DNA of 64,000 nt from Aurantiochytrium sp. KH105 (lineage: Eukaryota > Sar > Bigyra > Thraustochytrida > Thraustochytriidae), in assembly GCA_003116975.1 (NCBI GenBank), contig BGKB01000157.1:110274-174273 (forward strand), in the 5' to 3' direction. A model generated the notes under the pieces. That model saw nothing but the letters and a program-made list of their open reading frames with translations. It ran no database searches and had not been told where the DNA came from. Positions 17,872 to 27,750 of this stretch are shown piece after piece (the stretch's first letter is position 1; every line of letters begins with the position of its first letter). The position numbers and the translations under genes are program-made.

Positions 17872-20800
17872 TCATCGTGGCTGAGCCGAGTCCATCGACT
17901 CGTTAAAGATGCGACGCGCAGCGCCGAGAGGGTGATCGCGATGTACAGCCCGCGTGCGTGCAGACGCAAGCGCAGCAGGATGAAGAACACTTGCTCGATC
18001 TCCGTGCTGCAGTGCACGAAAAAAACTCTCTGAATCAACGCTCTCGAAAGAGTGATTGGCATTCTGCCGCTTCCGTCGCGCGTGCGCAGCAAGTTCCGCA
18101 GACGACCACGACGCGATCGAGTCTGCCGGGCTTGCTGGCTCATGTCGTGCCGCGCGATGCCCGCCCCGCCTCGATGCTGCTGCTACTGCTACTGCTGCTG
18201 CTCTTGCATTTGCGTCTGCATCTGCAGACTCGCACTTGCTTCTGGCTGCGTCATACGCTCGACTCTTGGCAGCTCGTTTGCCCCCCAAAGTTTTTCTGCC
18301 TTGACCCAAGTGTTGCTTGGGCGTCTCGAACGTTGACGTCGTAGTTGGCGCCCCCTTGAAAGGTTTCGCCGACGTTGCCGAGAGGGGCCCCTTGACATGT
18401 GTGTTTGCCCCATGCGCAGCCGCAGGAACTTCATCCGTAGCTTCACGGAGGTCCGAAGCACTTGCAAATGTATTGCATAGATCGTCAGTGTCTTTGTTAG
18501 ACACGTGCGCGTTCGCCTGCTCAGCAAAGTTCTCCTTTTCTGCAGAGGGTGCGATCCCTGCCCTGGGCGGCAGCATACTCTTGCGACGCCGGCTTTCAGC
18601 ACGTGAAGATCTTGCATCACCATCTTCAAGTTTAGGACGTGCGATGCTCCCAGGTGCGACAAAAGACATGGACGAGGTTGCAAGCTCCTCTGCCTTGACA
18701 CTAACACGCTCAAGCTCGGCATTGAACCAGAGCGTCACGGCTTCTGCGGGCACTCGTTTCTCGCGAATCATCTTGGTACTTGCATGAATGCTCTTGAGGC
18801 GTAAGCGGTCAAGTTCCTTACGGAGTGAGTGCAGCTCGCCCTGCATGCGCGCACGCTCTTCAATCTCGGCAACGTTCGCCTTGCGAAGGGCAGCATTTTC
18901 GCGCTGCAGTTCAACCAGAGCCTGGCGCAGGTGCCGCGCCACACCAGAAGCGCCACCTGCGCGTGCGCCTCTGCCAGCCACTACAAGCGAATCCGAGCAG
19001 CCTTCTGCACTGTCAAAGTCGATGGACGGGCTCGGTGGTGCCCCGCGCGCCTCAAATTGCTCGCGGAGCCACTCGTTTTCGCGTCCAAGCCGCTCATTCA
19101 CGTCGCGCAATTGCGCCACCTCGCGTTCAACCACGCGGCCTGCTGTACCTCGAACCTCGGTCGAAGCCTCGGCGTCCTTTCCACGGGGAGTGGAAATGAG
19201 GTCCTTGACCATGGCATCCAAGTTGCGACGCACTCGTGATTGACCGCGTACGGCAGGCGAGTCTGCCGAAGAGAACAGCTGTACGAGTTTTCGGAGCCCG
19301 GGCTCCTCGGCGTCCTGAAGCGCGCCGACGCGCTCTTGGACCTGCGCTGCAACCTGCCGAGGGACCTCCTCGACGAGCTTCTCATACTTGGCGCAAGCCA
19401 TGCGCCGCGCCTCGCGCTCCACTTCAATTTCGCTCTGCAGACGAGCCATCTTTCGCATGAGATCCGTCAATTTCGCATTGAACTCGCGCGTTAGTCGCCG
19501 CCGCATCGCGTCTGCGCCGCTGCGTTGACGCATCGTAGCTTCATGGTCCTCGAGCTGCATACGCTGCGTCTCCATGGCACAACCAAGATGATCAGCGAGG
19601 ACGTCGCGCTCCTTGCGAACAATGGTAAAGTCGTGATGCAAATCTTGGACCTTTTGCGACCAAAAGTCAATCTCGCGTTTGCTCTCGCCCATGTCCTTTT
19701 GCAATTCAATGTAGTTGGTGTTCAGCACCTCGAGAGCAGTCGAGGTTTCCCGCAGCTTTCCAACTAGCGCCTCCTTCTTTGCGCGGTCCCCTTCCAACGA
19801 GTGCGCGTAGTCTGCCCACTCCTTGATTTCCGCCTCACTGCTTTGCCGGGCCACGTCGAGTTCCTGCTGCGCGGTTCTTAATTTACCCGCGACCTCGCGG
19901 TTCTCTGTATCCAACTCCCGAACTTGTCTCTCGAGGCGGGCATTCATGGCCCTGAGGGCTTCTATCTTGCTCTGAATTGGGCTTTTCGAAAGGCGGGCAT
20001 CCGAACTCTGACGCCGGCCCGAGCCTGGCGATGCTGAAGCTGACGCTGATGCCGATACCGATGGCGATGCAGAGGCAGATCCCAGACTTCGCGATGAAAG
20101 GTTCAAGCTCGAGCCAGCGCTCAAGGACACTTCGCGAATCCGGTCCCGAAGGCAATCTCTCTCTTCCCTGAGCTCCTTCACCGTGCTCTTATACGCCTGC
20201 AAGTCGTTCACAAGCCGTTCAACGGCGACCTCGCTACGTTGCAGGCTTTCTTTGAGCTGAGACGCGCCTTGTATTTCTTTTTCGTACGCACTAATGCGCT
20301 GGTTTAACTCGTCGATGGTGGACTGCGCTTGCTGGCGCGCGCGAAGTGCGGTGTCCAGCTCGCTTTCACGGAGTCGCGCAGCCTCAAGCGCTTCCTGGAG
20401 CTCCAAGACTTGCGCCTCAGCATCAAAAGCAGCACCTCCTCGGCTGCTCAATGCAAGATTTTCTGCACCGGCAGAGGCTCTGCTAGCTTCTAATCTCGCT
20501 TGGAGAACGCTCATCTGTGTGCGCAAGTCTTCGCAGACGCCGTCTTGCTCAATGGTATTCTGCTCGAGAACGAGCTTTTCTTGCGTCAGCTCGTGGACGC
20601 GCGTTTTCAGTTGTTCTACTTCGTCCGCAAGCCCGCCCGACGAGTCCACAGAGGCGTCGGCCAGACTTGCGTGAATCGTAAAATGTGTTCCTCGAGGTGA
20701 CTTTCGTGAGGGCGTAGTATCCGCAGCTCCGTCGCCAATCTCCTCCTCCTCTTCTTCTTCCTCCTCCTCTAGTATCTCATTTTCCTCGTCATCAAACTGC

Positions 20801-21300
20801 GGTGCAATGTCTTGGCCATGGGCTTCTATCTCATGATCAACAACGCCTTCCACATTCGGCGTGTCGTTCTCGTCCTGGCCCTCATCGTCTGCTGCGTCGC
20901 TGCCGTTGCTGCTCACGCGAGAGCGAATGAGCTCAAAGAGGTCCTCAATTTCTGCTTTTAGCGTGATCTGCGCGGCTGCATCCAGCTTGAGAATGCTGGC
21001 AATGTACAAATCTCTGTCACGGCATTCCACAGCGCACCCCAAAAGGACCTGGGTGGCATGCTCCTCAAGCGACTTGTGCGATCTTTCGTGACGGGCGAGC
21101 GTTCCTTGTGGAACCCTCAGAAGCTGCTCCGCGAGCGGGATCACCTGGTCCTCGAGATCCTGACACTTTCGTCCCAGGATCTGCGTGGCCACCGCGAGCG
21201 CAGCGTTTTCTGATACGCCATGGATCTCGCCGTTTTCATCAGCAGCGCGTTTGCGGTTTGCGGCGCTCTTGAAGGGAAAGCTGGCAAGCCACGCTTCCAT
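17872..21300 (-). CDS. Hook-domain coiled-coil protein (dynein-adaptor type)
   Basis: A 1142-residue protein. The N-terminal ~125 residues resemble the Hook (calponin-homology-like) domain: MEAWLASFPF corresponds to the first helix, and LLGCAVECRDRDLYIASILK matches the conserved 'LLGCAVNCE..YI..IM' region of Hook/CCDC88 proteins. The domain lacks some of the usual middle and is short. An acidic stretch (about 135-190, poly-Glu) follows, then long heptad coiled coil from about 215 to 860 broken by Ser/Ala-rich linkers, and a basic, low-complexity tail. In animals and fungi such proteins link dynein or dynactin to vesicles and organise microtubules. The ATG at 21300 lies in a good context, and an acceptor-like TCTTGCAG about 50 bp upstream suggests a 5'-UTR intron. 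Assignment to the Hook group rests on the N-terminus. Confidence 0.75.
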   Translation of the reverse strand: MEAWLASFPFKSAANRKRAADENGEIHGVSENAALAVATQILGRKCQDLEDQVIPLAEQLLRVPQGTLARHERSHKSLEEHATQVLLGCAVECRDRDLYIASILKLDAAAQITLKAEIEDLFELIRSRVSSNGSDAADDEGQDENDTPNVEGVVDHEIEAHGQDIAPQFDDEENEILEEEEEEEEEEIGDGAADTTPSRKSPRGTHFTIHASLADASVDSSGGLADEVEQLKTRVHELTQEKLVLEQNTIEQDGVCEDLRTQMSVLQARLEASRASAGAENLALSSRGGAAFDAEAQVLELQEALEAARLRESELDTALRARQQAQSTIDELNQRISAYEKEIQGASQLKESLQRSEVAVERLVNDLQAYKSTVKELREERDCLRDRIREVSLSAGSSLNLSSRSLGSASASPSVSASASASASPGSGRRQSSDARLSKSPIQSKIEALRAMNARLERQVRELDTENREVAGKLRTAQQELDVARQSSEAEIKEWADYAHSLEGDRAKKEALVGKLRETSTALEVLNTNYIELQKDMGESKREIDFWSQKVQDLHHDFTIVRKERDVLADHLGCAMETQRMQLEDHEATMRQRSGADAMRRRLTREFNAKLTDLMRKMARLQSEIEVEREARRMACAKYEKLVEEVPRQVAAQVQERVGALQDAEEPGLRKLVQLFSSADSPAVRGQSRVRRNLDAMVKDLISTPRGKDAEASTEVRGTAGRVVEREVAQLRDVNERLGRENEWLREQFEARGAPPSPSIDFDSAEGCSDSLVVAGRGARAGGASGVARHLRQALVELQRENAALRKANVAEIEERARMQGELHSLRKELDRLRLKSIHASTKMIREKRVPAEAVTLWFNAELERVSVKAEELATSSMSFVAPGSIARPKLEDGDARSSRAESRRRKSMLPPRAGIAPSAEKENFAEQANAHVSNKDTDDLCNTFASASDLREATDEVPAAAHGANTHVKGPLSATSAKPFKGAPTTTSTFETPKQHLGQGRKTLGGKRAAKSRAYDAARSKCESADADANARAAAVAVAAASRRGGHRAARHEPASPADSIASWSSAELAAHARRKRQNANHSFESVDSESFFRALQHGDRASVLHPAALASARTRAVHRDHPLGAARRIFNESMDSAQPR

Positions 21301-22139
21301 CGCCTTGCCGTGCTGTCAGCCGTCTCACTCACGCTTTTCAGCCCTGCAAGAGACCGTCTTCGCGGTGGTTATCCCTGCTGTTGTTGCGCAGGGAATGCAC
21401 GGCCCTTTCCCGATCGTCGACGCAACTCACTTCACGCTCAGCCGTAGGTGGCACTTGACAAGGTCTGGCGCCGCACAAGTCCCTTGCCTTGCCAGCTGTT
21501 GCGCCTTCGCTCGCTCCGTCTACCTCTCTCTCGCTCGCTCGGATCGAGCCCGGGCGAGGCAGAAGCCGCGGCAAGTCACGGTTGGTCGTTCGTTGAGTTG
21601 AGGATTTGCGCTTCCGAGTCACACTCACTCGTTGTGGAGAGCCCAAAGCGAACTGCGCATAATCCGCCCTTGCCGGCGCGTCCCACAAGTGAAGAATGCG
21701 CGCGCGCAAAGGCCGTAATGTAATGGCGGTTGACGGTTATGGCCTGGCTGACACTCACTCACGCACGCGCTCATTGGCGAGCAAGCTGTGCGTGCATTGG
21801 GACGCGCAGATCGCGTGGAGAGAGAGACTCGAGCCTCGAGAACGGGGGAACAGCGCTGGCATGAAGTATCGAACATGAGAGGCGAATGTGTTATATTGGC
21901 ATGACTTTCTGGGAGAGAGAAACGAAGAGGCAACAGCAGCACTAGAGATGAAAAATAGGACAGGACAAAGTCGAGCAAGCTAGTTAGTTCCTGTATACTA
22001 TGTGTCAGACATGTGCATTCGTCCGTGCCCAGTGTTGTTACGTCCAAACGATACGATACTGTAATTCTTCCCTCGGGCCACTGAGGCAACAGCGCTGGCG
22101 ATTCCATGTAATATTTCTCGCTTGCGTCATGAACAACAG
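21301..22139. other. Intergenic region between two minus-strand genes
   Basis: Promoter side of the Hook-like gene and 3' side of the ALG8-like gene. Short open frames only, nothing recognised. Confidence 0.5.
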
Positions 22140-24395
22140 TCAGCCAATGAATCCAGGTGAGCGCGGACCTAGATCAATGGGTGGAATGTCAAATAGGGGC
22201 AGGGTCCCGCTTGACCCAAATCGAAGAGGCTCTGGAGCCTTGGGGGACCACTGATAGCTCTCAATGAGGGCGACCTTGCGCGTAACCTGTCGATAGGCGA
22301 GTGCCCACGAATGCACGAGACCCAACGCGCAATATACAGAAACGAGAACGTGGTCGATGTTTGCGAGCAGATTGTCACCGCGCACTTGTGCGCCCCCACT
22401 ATCGTACCCATGTTGGAAAAATGATATAATTGGGGCCAACACTTCGGTGCACAAGTACACTGCAGCCAGGCCGACAAAGTACAGACGGTCGGGCCTCCGA
22501 AGCCAAACGCCCCCGCCATTTGGTTCGACGCGAATGCGGCGTGCCTGGCGTGCCATCAGGTGATATTGGTCGAGGGCAATAAAGCTTCCAAACGAATGCA
22601 AGAGAAGCAAAACAGGTTTGATCGCCTTGAGGTCCGTTGTCTTGAGCACTGGAAGCAACGACATGTGAGCAATCCAAGACATGAGCAGATAAAGGCGCGC
22701 ATCCATCGTCGAATCACACGAGGTGATCGTCAAAGGAAGAATGATAAGCAGCACGCTCACCTCCTGTACGTGATAACCGAGCATAAAGCTGCAAGTCATA
22801 AGGTACACGAGCACTGGCATAAGGACTGCCTGATGCGGAAGTTCCCATACCACCTTGAGAGCGGGATACATTGCGATCCCCATGAGACCCACGCAAACAA
22901 TTGGATGCACCTCTGGCAGCACGACAAAGGCGCATGTGCCACCGTCCTCTAGCGAACACTGCACATTGACATCATCCGAGATCTCAAAGATATCATACTG
23001 AAGGTTGACCGCGTACAACAACCGATCGAGCCCCTTGTAGAGCGCCCACACATTGGGCGCCCAATATGGCCGACATACACCCCCCGGCAATGCCCACGCT
23101 GCTGTCAATCGACTCCAGAGCTGTCCAAGCAGTTCACGAGGGGCGAGACCCCCGAAATGAAAGGGCACCGCGTAGCTCATGACGCTGATCCAGAGGACGC
23201 CGGAGAGCGCGAGGAGTCGCCGCAAACTCACGGTGCGTGCGGCGGCGGCAATGAATTCAAAATTAGACTTTGCGCGTGGTCGCGCGAGAAGCTTCTTGAA
23301 GCTAGCATCCGCTTTGAACTGCTCGTAGGCAGCTTGCAGTCGCTGACCGCCAGAAAACTCGCTTTGCGCACGGGCGTGTCCTCGACGACGAGAGCCAGAC
23401 GCAGGAGATGCCCTGCTAAAATAGCTTCCATCACTATCGGCCTCGGCGAGGTCGTCCTGGGGCGAAGCCCCGGGTCCGTTGGACCTCTTGCGCCGACGTC
23501 TCGGACCCAGAGCGCGGGCCATGGTCTCGCCGAGGTCCTCGCTGTCTTCCTCGTGACCTTCGCTCGCCAGTCCATCGCTAGCGAGGCCGCTCTCTGACGC
23601 CGAGGCGAGAAAGGGCGTGTCGTCTTCTGGCTGAGGCGGTAACGAGCAATAGTGTCGAAAGAGATATACCAGATATAATGGCACCATGGACGGTATGAGG
23701 GTGTGGTCAAAGAAAACGACCACGACGAGCGCTACGGCCCCAAGGAGGTCTCCAGCGTCGTTGTCGCGACGCAAAAATGCCATCGATATGAGCAAGAGGC
23801 CTACTGCACATCCCGTATAATGAAGATAAATGTGATCAACGAGAATGAGCCCCGGGTTAAAGAGGGTGAGTGCGACCACCACGACCACCTTGTTGCGGGA
23901 CCACTCCATGTCCGTCGTCGTTGTCGACGGCCAAGTCGTGCAGTACAAAAGCACGCCTAGTAACATGAGTGGTTCGGTGAGAATAACGCTTGCGCGTTGA
24001 AAAAGGATAAAGGCACGGTTGCCGTCCTCGGCGGCGGCGGCAGCGCTGGACGTGGGGTCCTCACCTATGAGCGTGGGGTCCAACACCCACGCTACTCGAG
24101 CAAGAACGGCCTTGAAAAGTGCGAAGCCCGGTGCACATTCAAGCGGGAATGCCTCCTTTTCAGGCGCGGCGCTCGCCTCGTACCACGCGGCAATCGGTTT
24201 GTACAACGTCCTCGAGAGCCATGCCCCTTGGCGATCAAATTCTGAGCTTTGCGACGAGGGAAGCAGCATCAGTTTGAGCGCGAGCGACAGGAACGCAATC
24301 ACGCCCACAGATTCTGCCGTCGTGGGCCCGCCGGCGCCGTCGCCGCCCTCGCTGCGCTCGCGTCGCTGCAGCGACGGCTTGCCCGCTGCCGCCAT
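22140..24395 (-). CDS. ALG8: ALG6/ALG8-family dolichyl-phosphate-glucose glucosyltransferase (ALG8-like)
   Basis: A 751-residue multi-pass ER membrane protein. Segments match the ALG8 family in order: SSEFDRQGAWLSRTLYKPIAAWY (first luminal loop), ILFQRASVIL, LILVDHIYLHYTG, CRPYWAPNVWALYKGLDRLL, FMLGYHVQE and a C-terminal VYCALG helix. The family adds glucose to the lipid-linked N-glycan precursor. Odd points: the position of the catalytic-loop Asp (family 'LDYPP') reads LECAPG with Glu at residue 86, and the family 'DHIHFQYNG' reads DHIYLHYTG. A ~120-residue Ser/Arg-rich insertion sits in the middle (about 340-460). The frame is open to 24671, but that extension is Lys/Gln and Arg/Ala repeat from the leader, so the ATG at 24395 is preferred. 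It may be a true ALG8 or a divergent paralogue. Confidence 0.8.
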   Translation of the reverse strand: MAAAGKPSLQRRERSEGGDGAGGPTTAESVGVIAFLSLALKLMLLPSSQSSEFDRQGAWLSRTLYKPIAAWYEASAAPEKEAFPLECAPGFALFKAVLARVAWVLDPTLIGEDPTSSAAAAAEDGNRAFILFQRASVILTEPLMLLGVLLYCTTWPSTTTTDMEWSRNKVVVVVALTLFNPGLILVDHIYLHYTGCAVGLLLISMAFLRRDNDAGDLLGAVALVVVVFFDHTLIPSMVPLYLVYLFRHYCSLPPQPEDDTPFLASASESGLASDGLASEGHEEDSEDLGETMARALGPRRRRKRSNGPGASPQDDLAEADSDGSYFSRASPASGSRRRGHARAQSEFSGGQRLQAAYEQFKADASFKKLLARPRAKSNFEFIAAAARTVSLRRLLALSGVLWISVMSYAVPFHFGGLAPRELLGQLWSRLTAAWALPGGVCRPYWAPNVWALYKGLDRLLYAVNLQYDIFEISDDVNVQCSLEDGGTCAFVVLPEVHPIVCVGLMGIAMYPALKVVWELPHQAVLMPVLVYLMTCSFMLGYHVQEVSVLLIILPLTITSCDSTMDARLYLLMSWIAHMSLLPVLKTTDLKAIKPVLLLLHSFGSFIALDQYHLMARQARRIRVEPNGGGVWLRRPDRLYFVGLAAVYLCTEVLAPIISFFQHGYDSGGAQVRGDNLLANIDHVLVSVYCALGLVHSWALAYRQVTRKVALIESYQWSPKAPEPLRFGSSGTLPLFDIPPIDLGPRSPGFIG

Positions 24396-24592
24396 GGCGC
24401 CGTCTCCGTTGCCTCGGACCTCGTCTTCGCGGCCCCTCGGCGCGGCGCAGCGCAGCGCAGCGCAGCGCAGCGCGGCCGCCGGGGCCGGGGCCGGGGCCGG
24501 GCGGCGGGCCAGGCCGCGCCTCGCTCCTCCGCGCGCAGGAGGCCTCGCGCGCAGCGGCGCCGCGGCCAACTCTGGTTTGCTTGCTCTGGTAT

Positions 24593-24654
24593 GCTTCGCT
24601 TGCTTTGCTTTGCTTTGCTTTGCTTTGCTTTGCTTGCTTGCTTGCTTGCTTTGC
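24593..24654 (-). repeat. GCAAA/GCAAG tract in 5' leader of ALG8-like gene
   Basis: Read in the sense of the downstream gene this is GCAAG units followed by GCAAA units, about 60 bp, located 200-260 nt upstream of the start codon. Similar tracts precede other genes in the window. Confidence 0.8.
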
Positions 24655-25053
24655 GCAGCTAGCTCTATCAATCTATCGGCCGCTCGCAGTCAAGCGCGAC
24701 CAGGGCGCCGCGAGGGCTTTTGCTTTGAGCCGCAGCGCGCGAGCCTTTCGAGGCGAAGAACGGGCCTCGCTGCCGGGCCCTCGCGCGCGCGGCTCTCGCT
24801 GGCCCTGCTCCGCGTTGTCGTCGTCGGCGGCGGCGGTGTCGCGGATTGGACTTGAGCTGTACGTCCTACCGCGCCAGGGCAAGCAAAAGGAAGAAAGGCA
24901 GGCGTAGCAACAGCAAGGGAAATAGGAAGCAAGGAAGCAAGCGAGAAAAAACAACACCGTCGTGTCCAACGCATAACACGGAGCGCTCAAGGGATGGAGG
25001 ACACGACTCGCGGGATCCATGGATGGGATGATTGCTCACTCTTGTCTTGAGGT
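24655..25053. other. Intergenic spacer upstream of ALG8-like gene
   Basis: About 400 bp between the ALG8-like leader and the end of the C2/EF-hand gene (both minus strand). GC-rich near 24700-24850, then purine-rich. No gene seen. Confidence 0.5.
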
Positions 25054-26718
25054 TTAAGCTACCTGCGTAGTGTCAAGCAAGCCGCGCTCCACGGCATACG
25101 CGAGAAGCTCGTTAAAGTGCACAAAGCCGTCGCTGTTGAGGTCCAGAGCGCGCATGCACTCTTCCGTGTCCCCGAAATGAGTGTAGCCGGAGACGACCAT
25201 GGCCTCGTGCAGCGCAATGAACTCGGAGCGATCGAGCATGCCGCGCTTCTTGCGGTCATAGTAGGCAAAAAACTCGGTGAGCTGCTTGACCTTTTGTCGA
25301 CGCTCCTCGTCGAGACGGAGAAAGCGAAAGCGGTCGTCGCGCCGCCAGAAACTCGCAAATTCGCGTATGCTAATGTGGTCATCTCCATCGGCGTCCACAA
25401 TTGCAAACGCCTCGCGCAATTCCTCGGGCTCAAAGTAGTACCCGAGGTCCAAGACCATGTCGCTGAATTCTTCGCGGTCGATCACACCGTTTGCATCCAC
25501 ATCATACTTTTGAAAGACCACGGCCGGGAGTCCAAGCACCGTATTTTCATCTTCCTTTTCTGATCCGCAATGGCTCGAAAGCGAGATTCTTTCGTCGCTT
25601 CGATCCGTGTCTTCGTCGTGCGGCATCGCGCTCCCTGCATCAGTCTTTGTCCATGTCGAGCTGGACGTTGTCTCAACCCCTGTAGCACGTCCGGAGCATC
25701 GACTTCCGCGGCTCGCGAGATCTCGTGCGCTCTGCTCCGACACTTCAATTTTGCGTGCGCTGGAAGCCTCACTTTCGCTGTCGTCGGCCTCCTGCAAGGT
25801 TTCAAGAGATGCATCTCCCGCTTCAAGGGTCAGTTTCTTCAATGACGATCTTCCTTTTGGTCGAAGCATACGGAAAGACTTGCCACTCACTCGCGACTTG
25901 GACCTGGACTTCGACGTGTTTTGCACTGCATCAACCGTTCCGCTCTTCATCTTGAAGCTGCTGCCAGGGGCACGAATCCGAAAGGACTTTTGGGTCCCAC
26001 TACTCGCAGTTCTGCTATGTGGGCGCCGGAAGCTCATGGTTGACTTTTTCTGCCCCGAGGGCGTGCTGGGAAAGGCGTCACTCGCGTGAGCTCTTGCCCC
26101 GTCGACACTGGCGCCATCAAAGCTGTCGTCGTCCTCGTCGCCACAATCGTCGTCATCGTCGCTGCTTCGGCTGCCGTCATCGTGGAGAGAGAGTCCCGAG
26201 GCCAATGCGTCTGCAGATAGCGCCAGAGGTTCTGGCTCCTCGGCAAAGGGTGCCCCAGCTGTGTACTCTGATGTTGGTGTTGCAGGCTGGGACGCAGTCT
26301 GGGGCACGCCGGCAGGCTCGCAGCGTCGACCAACAATTTCAAAGCTCACCATGAGCTCGCCGCATCGCTTGGAAGCCGCCGCTTTGCGCATGGAAATGAG
26401 CTGATACCAGCGAGGCGTGCTGTAGTAATTTGCCTCTTGGTCGAGTGCAGAGAACTCCATTTCAATCTTGCCCAGTGCATCGTCGAATTTGAAGGTGTCT
26501 TTGTCGTAGCACTCAATGACGATTTTCTTTGCCTTGGACGACACTGCAAATGTAAACGACTCGTCCCATGTTGGGTTGAGTGTCCTCTTGAGCACGCGCG
26601 TCTTCTTTTTCACCTTTTCACACTTGATCACACAATAGGGGTCGCTTGTGCCGCACAAATCTGCCGCGGGCAGCGCGCGCGCCTTGACAATCTTGACGCT
26701 TACCATGACGTCCGTCAT
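25054..26718 (-). CDS. C2-domain and EF-hand calcium sensor protein
   Basis: A 554-residue protein. Residues 4-115 are a C2 domain: VSVKIVKARALPAADLCGTS, DPYCVIK, LNPTWDESFTF and DKDTFKFDDALGKIE carry the calcium-binding aspartates. A Ser/Arg-rich linker (about 150-390) has likely phosphorylation clusters and an acidic DDDDDCGDEDDD patch. The C-terminus has four EF-hand loops: DVDANGVIDREE (about 405), DADGDDHISIRE (about 440), a degenerate DRKKRGMLDRSE (about 490) and DLNSDGFVHFNE (about 530). C2 plus EF-hands implies calcium-dependent membrane recruitment with a second calcium sensor. The ATG at 26718 and a second in-frame ATG at 26706 are both plausible. Confidence 0.85.
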   Translation of the reverse strand: MTDVMVSVKIVKARALPAADLCGTSDPYCVIKCEKVKKKTRVLKRTLNPTWDESFTFAVSSKAKKIVIECYDKDTFKFDDALGKIEMEFSALDQEANYYSTPRWYQLISMRKAAASKRCGELMVSFEIVGRRCEPAGVPQTASQPATPTSEYTAGAPFAEEPEPLALSADALASGLSLHDDGSRSSDDDDDCGDEDDDSFDGASVDGARAHASDAFPSTPSGQKKSTMSFRRPHSRTASSGTQKSFRIRAPGSSFKMKSGTVDAVQNTSKSRSKSRVSGKSFRMLRPKGRSSLKKLTLEAGDASLETLQEADDSESEASSARKIEVSEQSARDLASRGSRCSGRATGVETTSSSTWTKTDAGSAMPHDEDTDRSDERISLSSHCGSEKEDENTVLGLPAVVFQKYDVDANGVIDREEFSDMVLDLGYYFEPEELREAFAIVDADGDDHISIREFASFWRRDDRFRFLRLDEERRQKVKQLTEFFAYYDRKKRGMLDRSEFIALHEAMVVSGYTHFGDTEECMRALDLNSDGFVHFNELLAYAVERGLLDTTQVA

Positions 26719-26811
26719 GGTCTTGATGCCTTGCTTTCACCGTCCCACGCGCGCACGGAAGGCAGTCTGCTCCGCTCGCGTCCTGGCGCTCTAGATCGTA
26801 CGAATAGGGCA

Positions 26812-27048
26812 ATGCACGCCCACTTCCCTCCCGAATGGCTGGAGAATGGCCCTCGAGACTGCTCACTGAGACGTGGCCTGCCTCTCGACCGCCTGCATGC
26901 AGAATCATCATACTGCGCTTGGCTGCTAGAAGACTACTGCGACCTCAATTGTGCAAAGTGTCCGCACGGGACCGACATGAGTTGTTTTGGCATGTGCGAA
27001 GATCCTCGTCCCACACGAGGCGGTCAAATGTGGGACCTTGTTTTGTAA
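26812..27048 (+). CDS. Small Cys-rich reading frame (repeat copy A)
   Basis: A 78-residue frame from an ATG, overlapping the first repeat copy. Its C-terminal half, LLEDYCDLNCAKCPHGTDMS followed by CFGMCED and a terminal WDLVL, has five regularly spaced cysteines. A CP-x-GTD-x-C core of this kind occurs in Cys-rich modules of stramenopile extracellular proteins (from memory, not searched). The same frame is preserved in copy B with two amino-acid changes (His to Arg, Met to Leu) and a different stop codon. It lacks a signal peptide and may be a terminal exon fragment. Confidence 0.3.
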   Translation: MHAHFPPEWLENGPRDCSLRRGLPLDRLHAESSYCAWLLEDYCDLNCAKCPHGTDMSCFGMCEDPRPTRGGQMWDLVL

Positions 27049-27242
27049 ATGTACCTTTTGGGCAATTTGGTGGATAAATAGGGCACCAAGACAGATTGTG
27101 AGTCGCACAGACACCCTCGCGTAAAAGTCTGATTGGCAAAACGAAGTACTCGGAACTGGGCAATTGTTTTGCATTTCGAGCAAGGATCCGGAATTAGAAA
27201 AGAAAAGAAAAGAAAAAAATGACAGGTTGTAAGGAGAAGAAA
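26921..27242 (+). repeat. Direct repeat, copy A (322 bp)
   Basis: Nearly identical to copy B at 27285-27606, with a handful of substitutions and 1-2 nt indels. Starts GGCTGCTAGAAGACTACTGC and ends in an AAGGAGAAGAA purine run. Confidence 0.95.
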
Positions 27243-27284
27243 GGGGGGTGATCAACGCAGAATCAAACGCAGAATCAGTGTGCA

Positions 27285-27606
27285 GGCTACTAGAAGACTA
27301 CTGCGACCTCAATTGTGCAAAGTGTCCGCGCGGGACCGACATGAGTTGTTTTGGCTTGTGCGAAGATCCTCGTCCCACACGAGGCGGTCAAATGTGGGAC
27401 CTTGTTTTGTGAATGTAAACCTCTTGGGCAATTTGGTGGATAAATAGGGCACCAACACAGATTGCGAGTCGCACAGACACCCTCGCGTAAAAGTCTGATT
27501 GGCATACGAAGTAGTCGGAACTGGGCACTTGTTTTGCATTGCAAGCAAGGATCCGGAATTAGAAAAGAAGAGGAAAGAAAAAATGGCTGGTTATAAGGAG
27601 AAGAAG
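27285..27606 (+). repeat. Direct repeat, copy B (322 bp)
   Basis: Second copy, 364 bp downstream of copy A, separated by 42 bp that holds a small AACGCAGAATC duplication. The Cys-rich frame of copy A remains open here (to the TGA at 27412) but has no nearby ATG. Confidence 0.95.
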
Positions 27607-27750
27607 CTGAAGCAGTTACAACAAATTATTAGAATTACATTGTAGGAACATTCTTTCTCGGTGGCTCATACGATACGACCGGGTGTGGAAGAGACCTGAA
27701 TCGAAAGCAAAACCAGCTCGTTTCCAGCAAAACCAAAACTCGGGTCGGTG

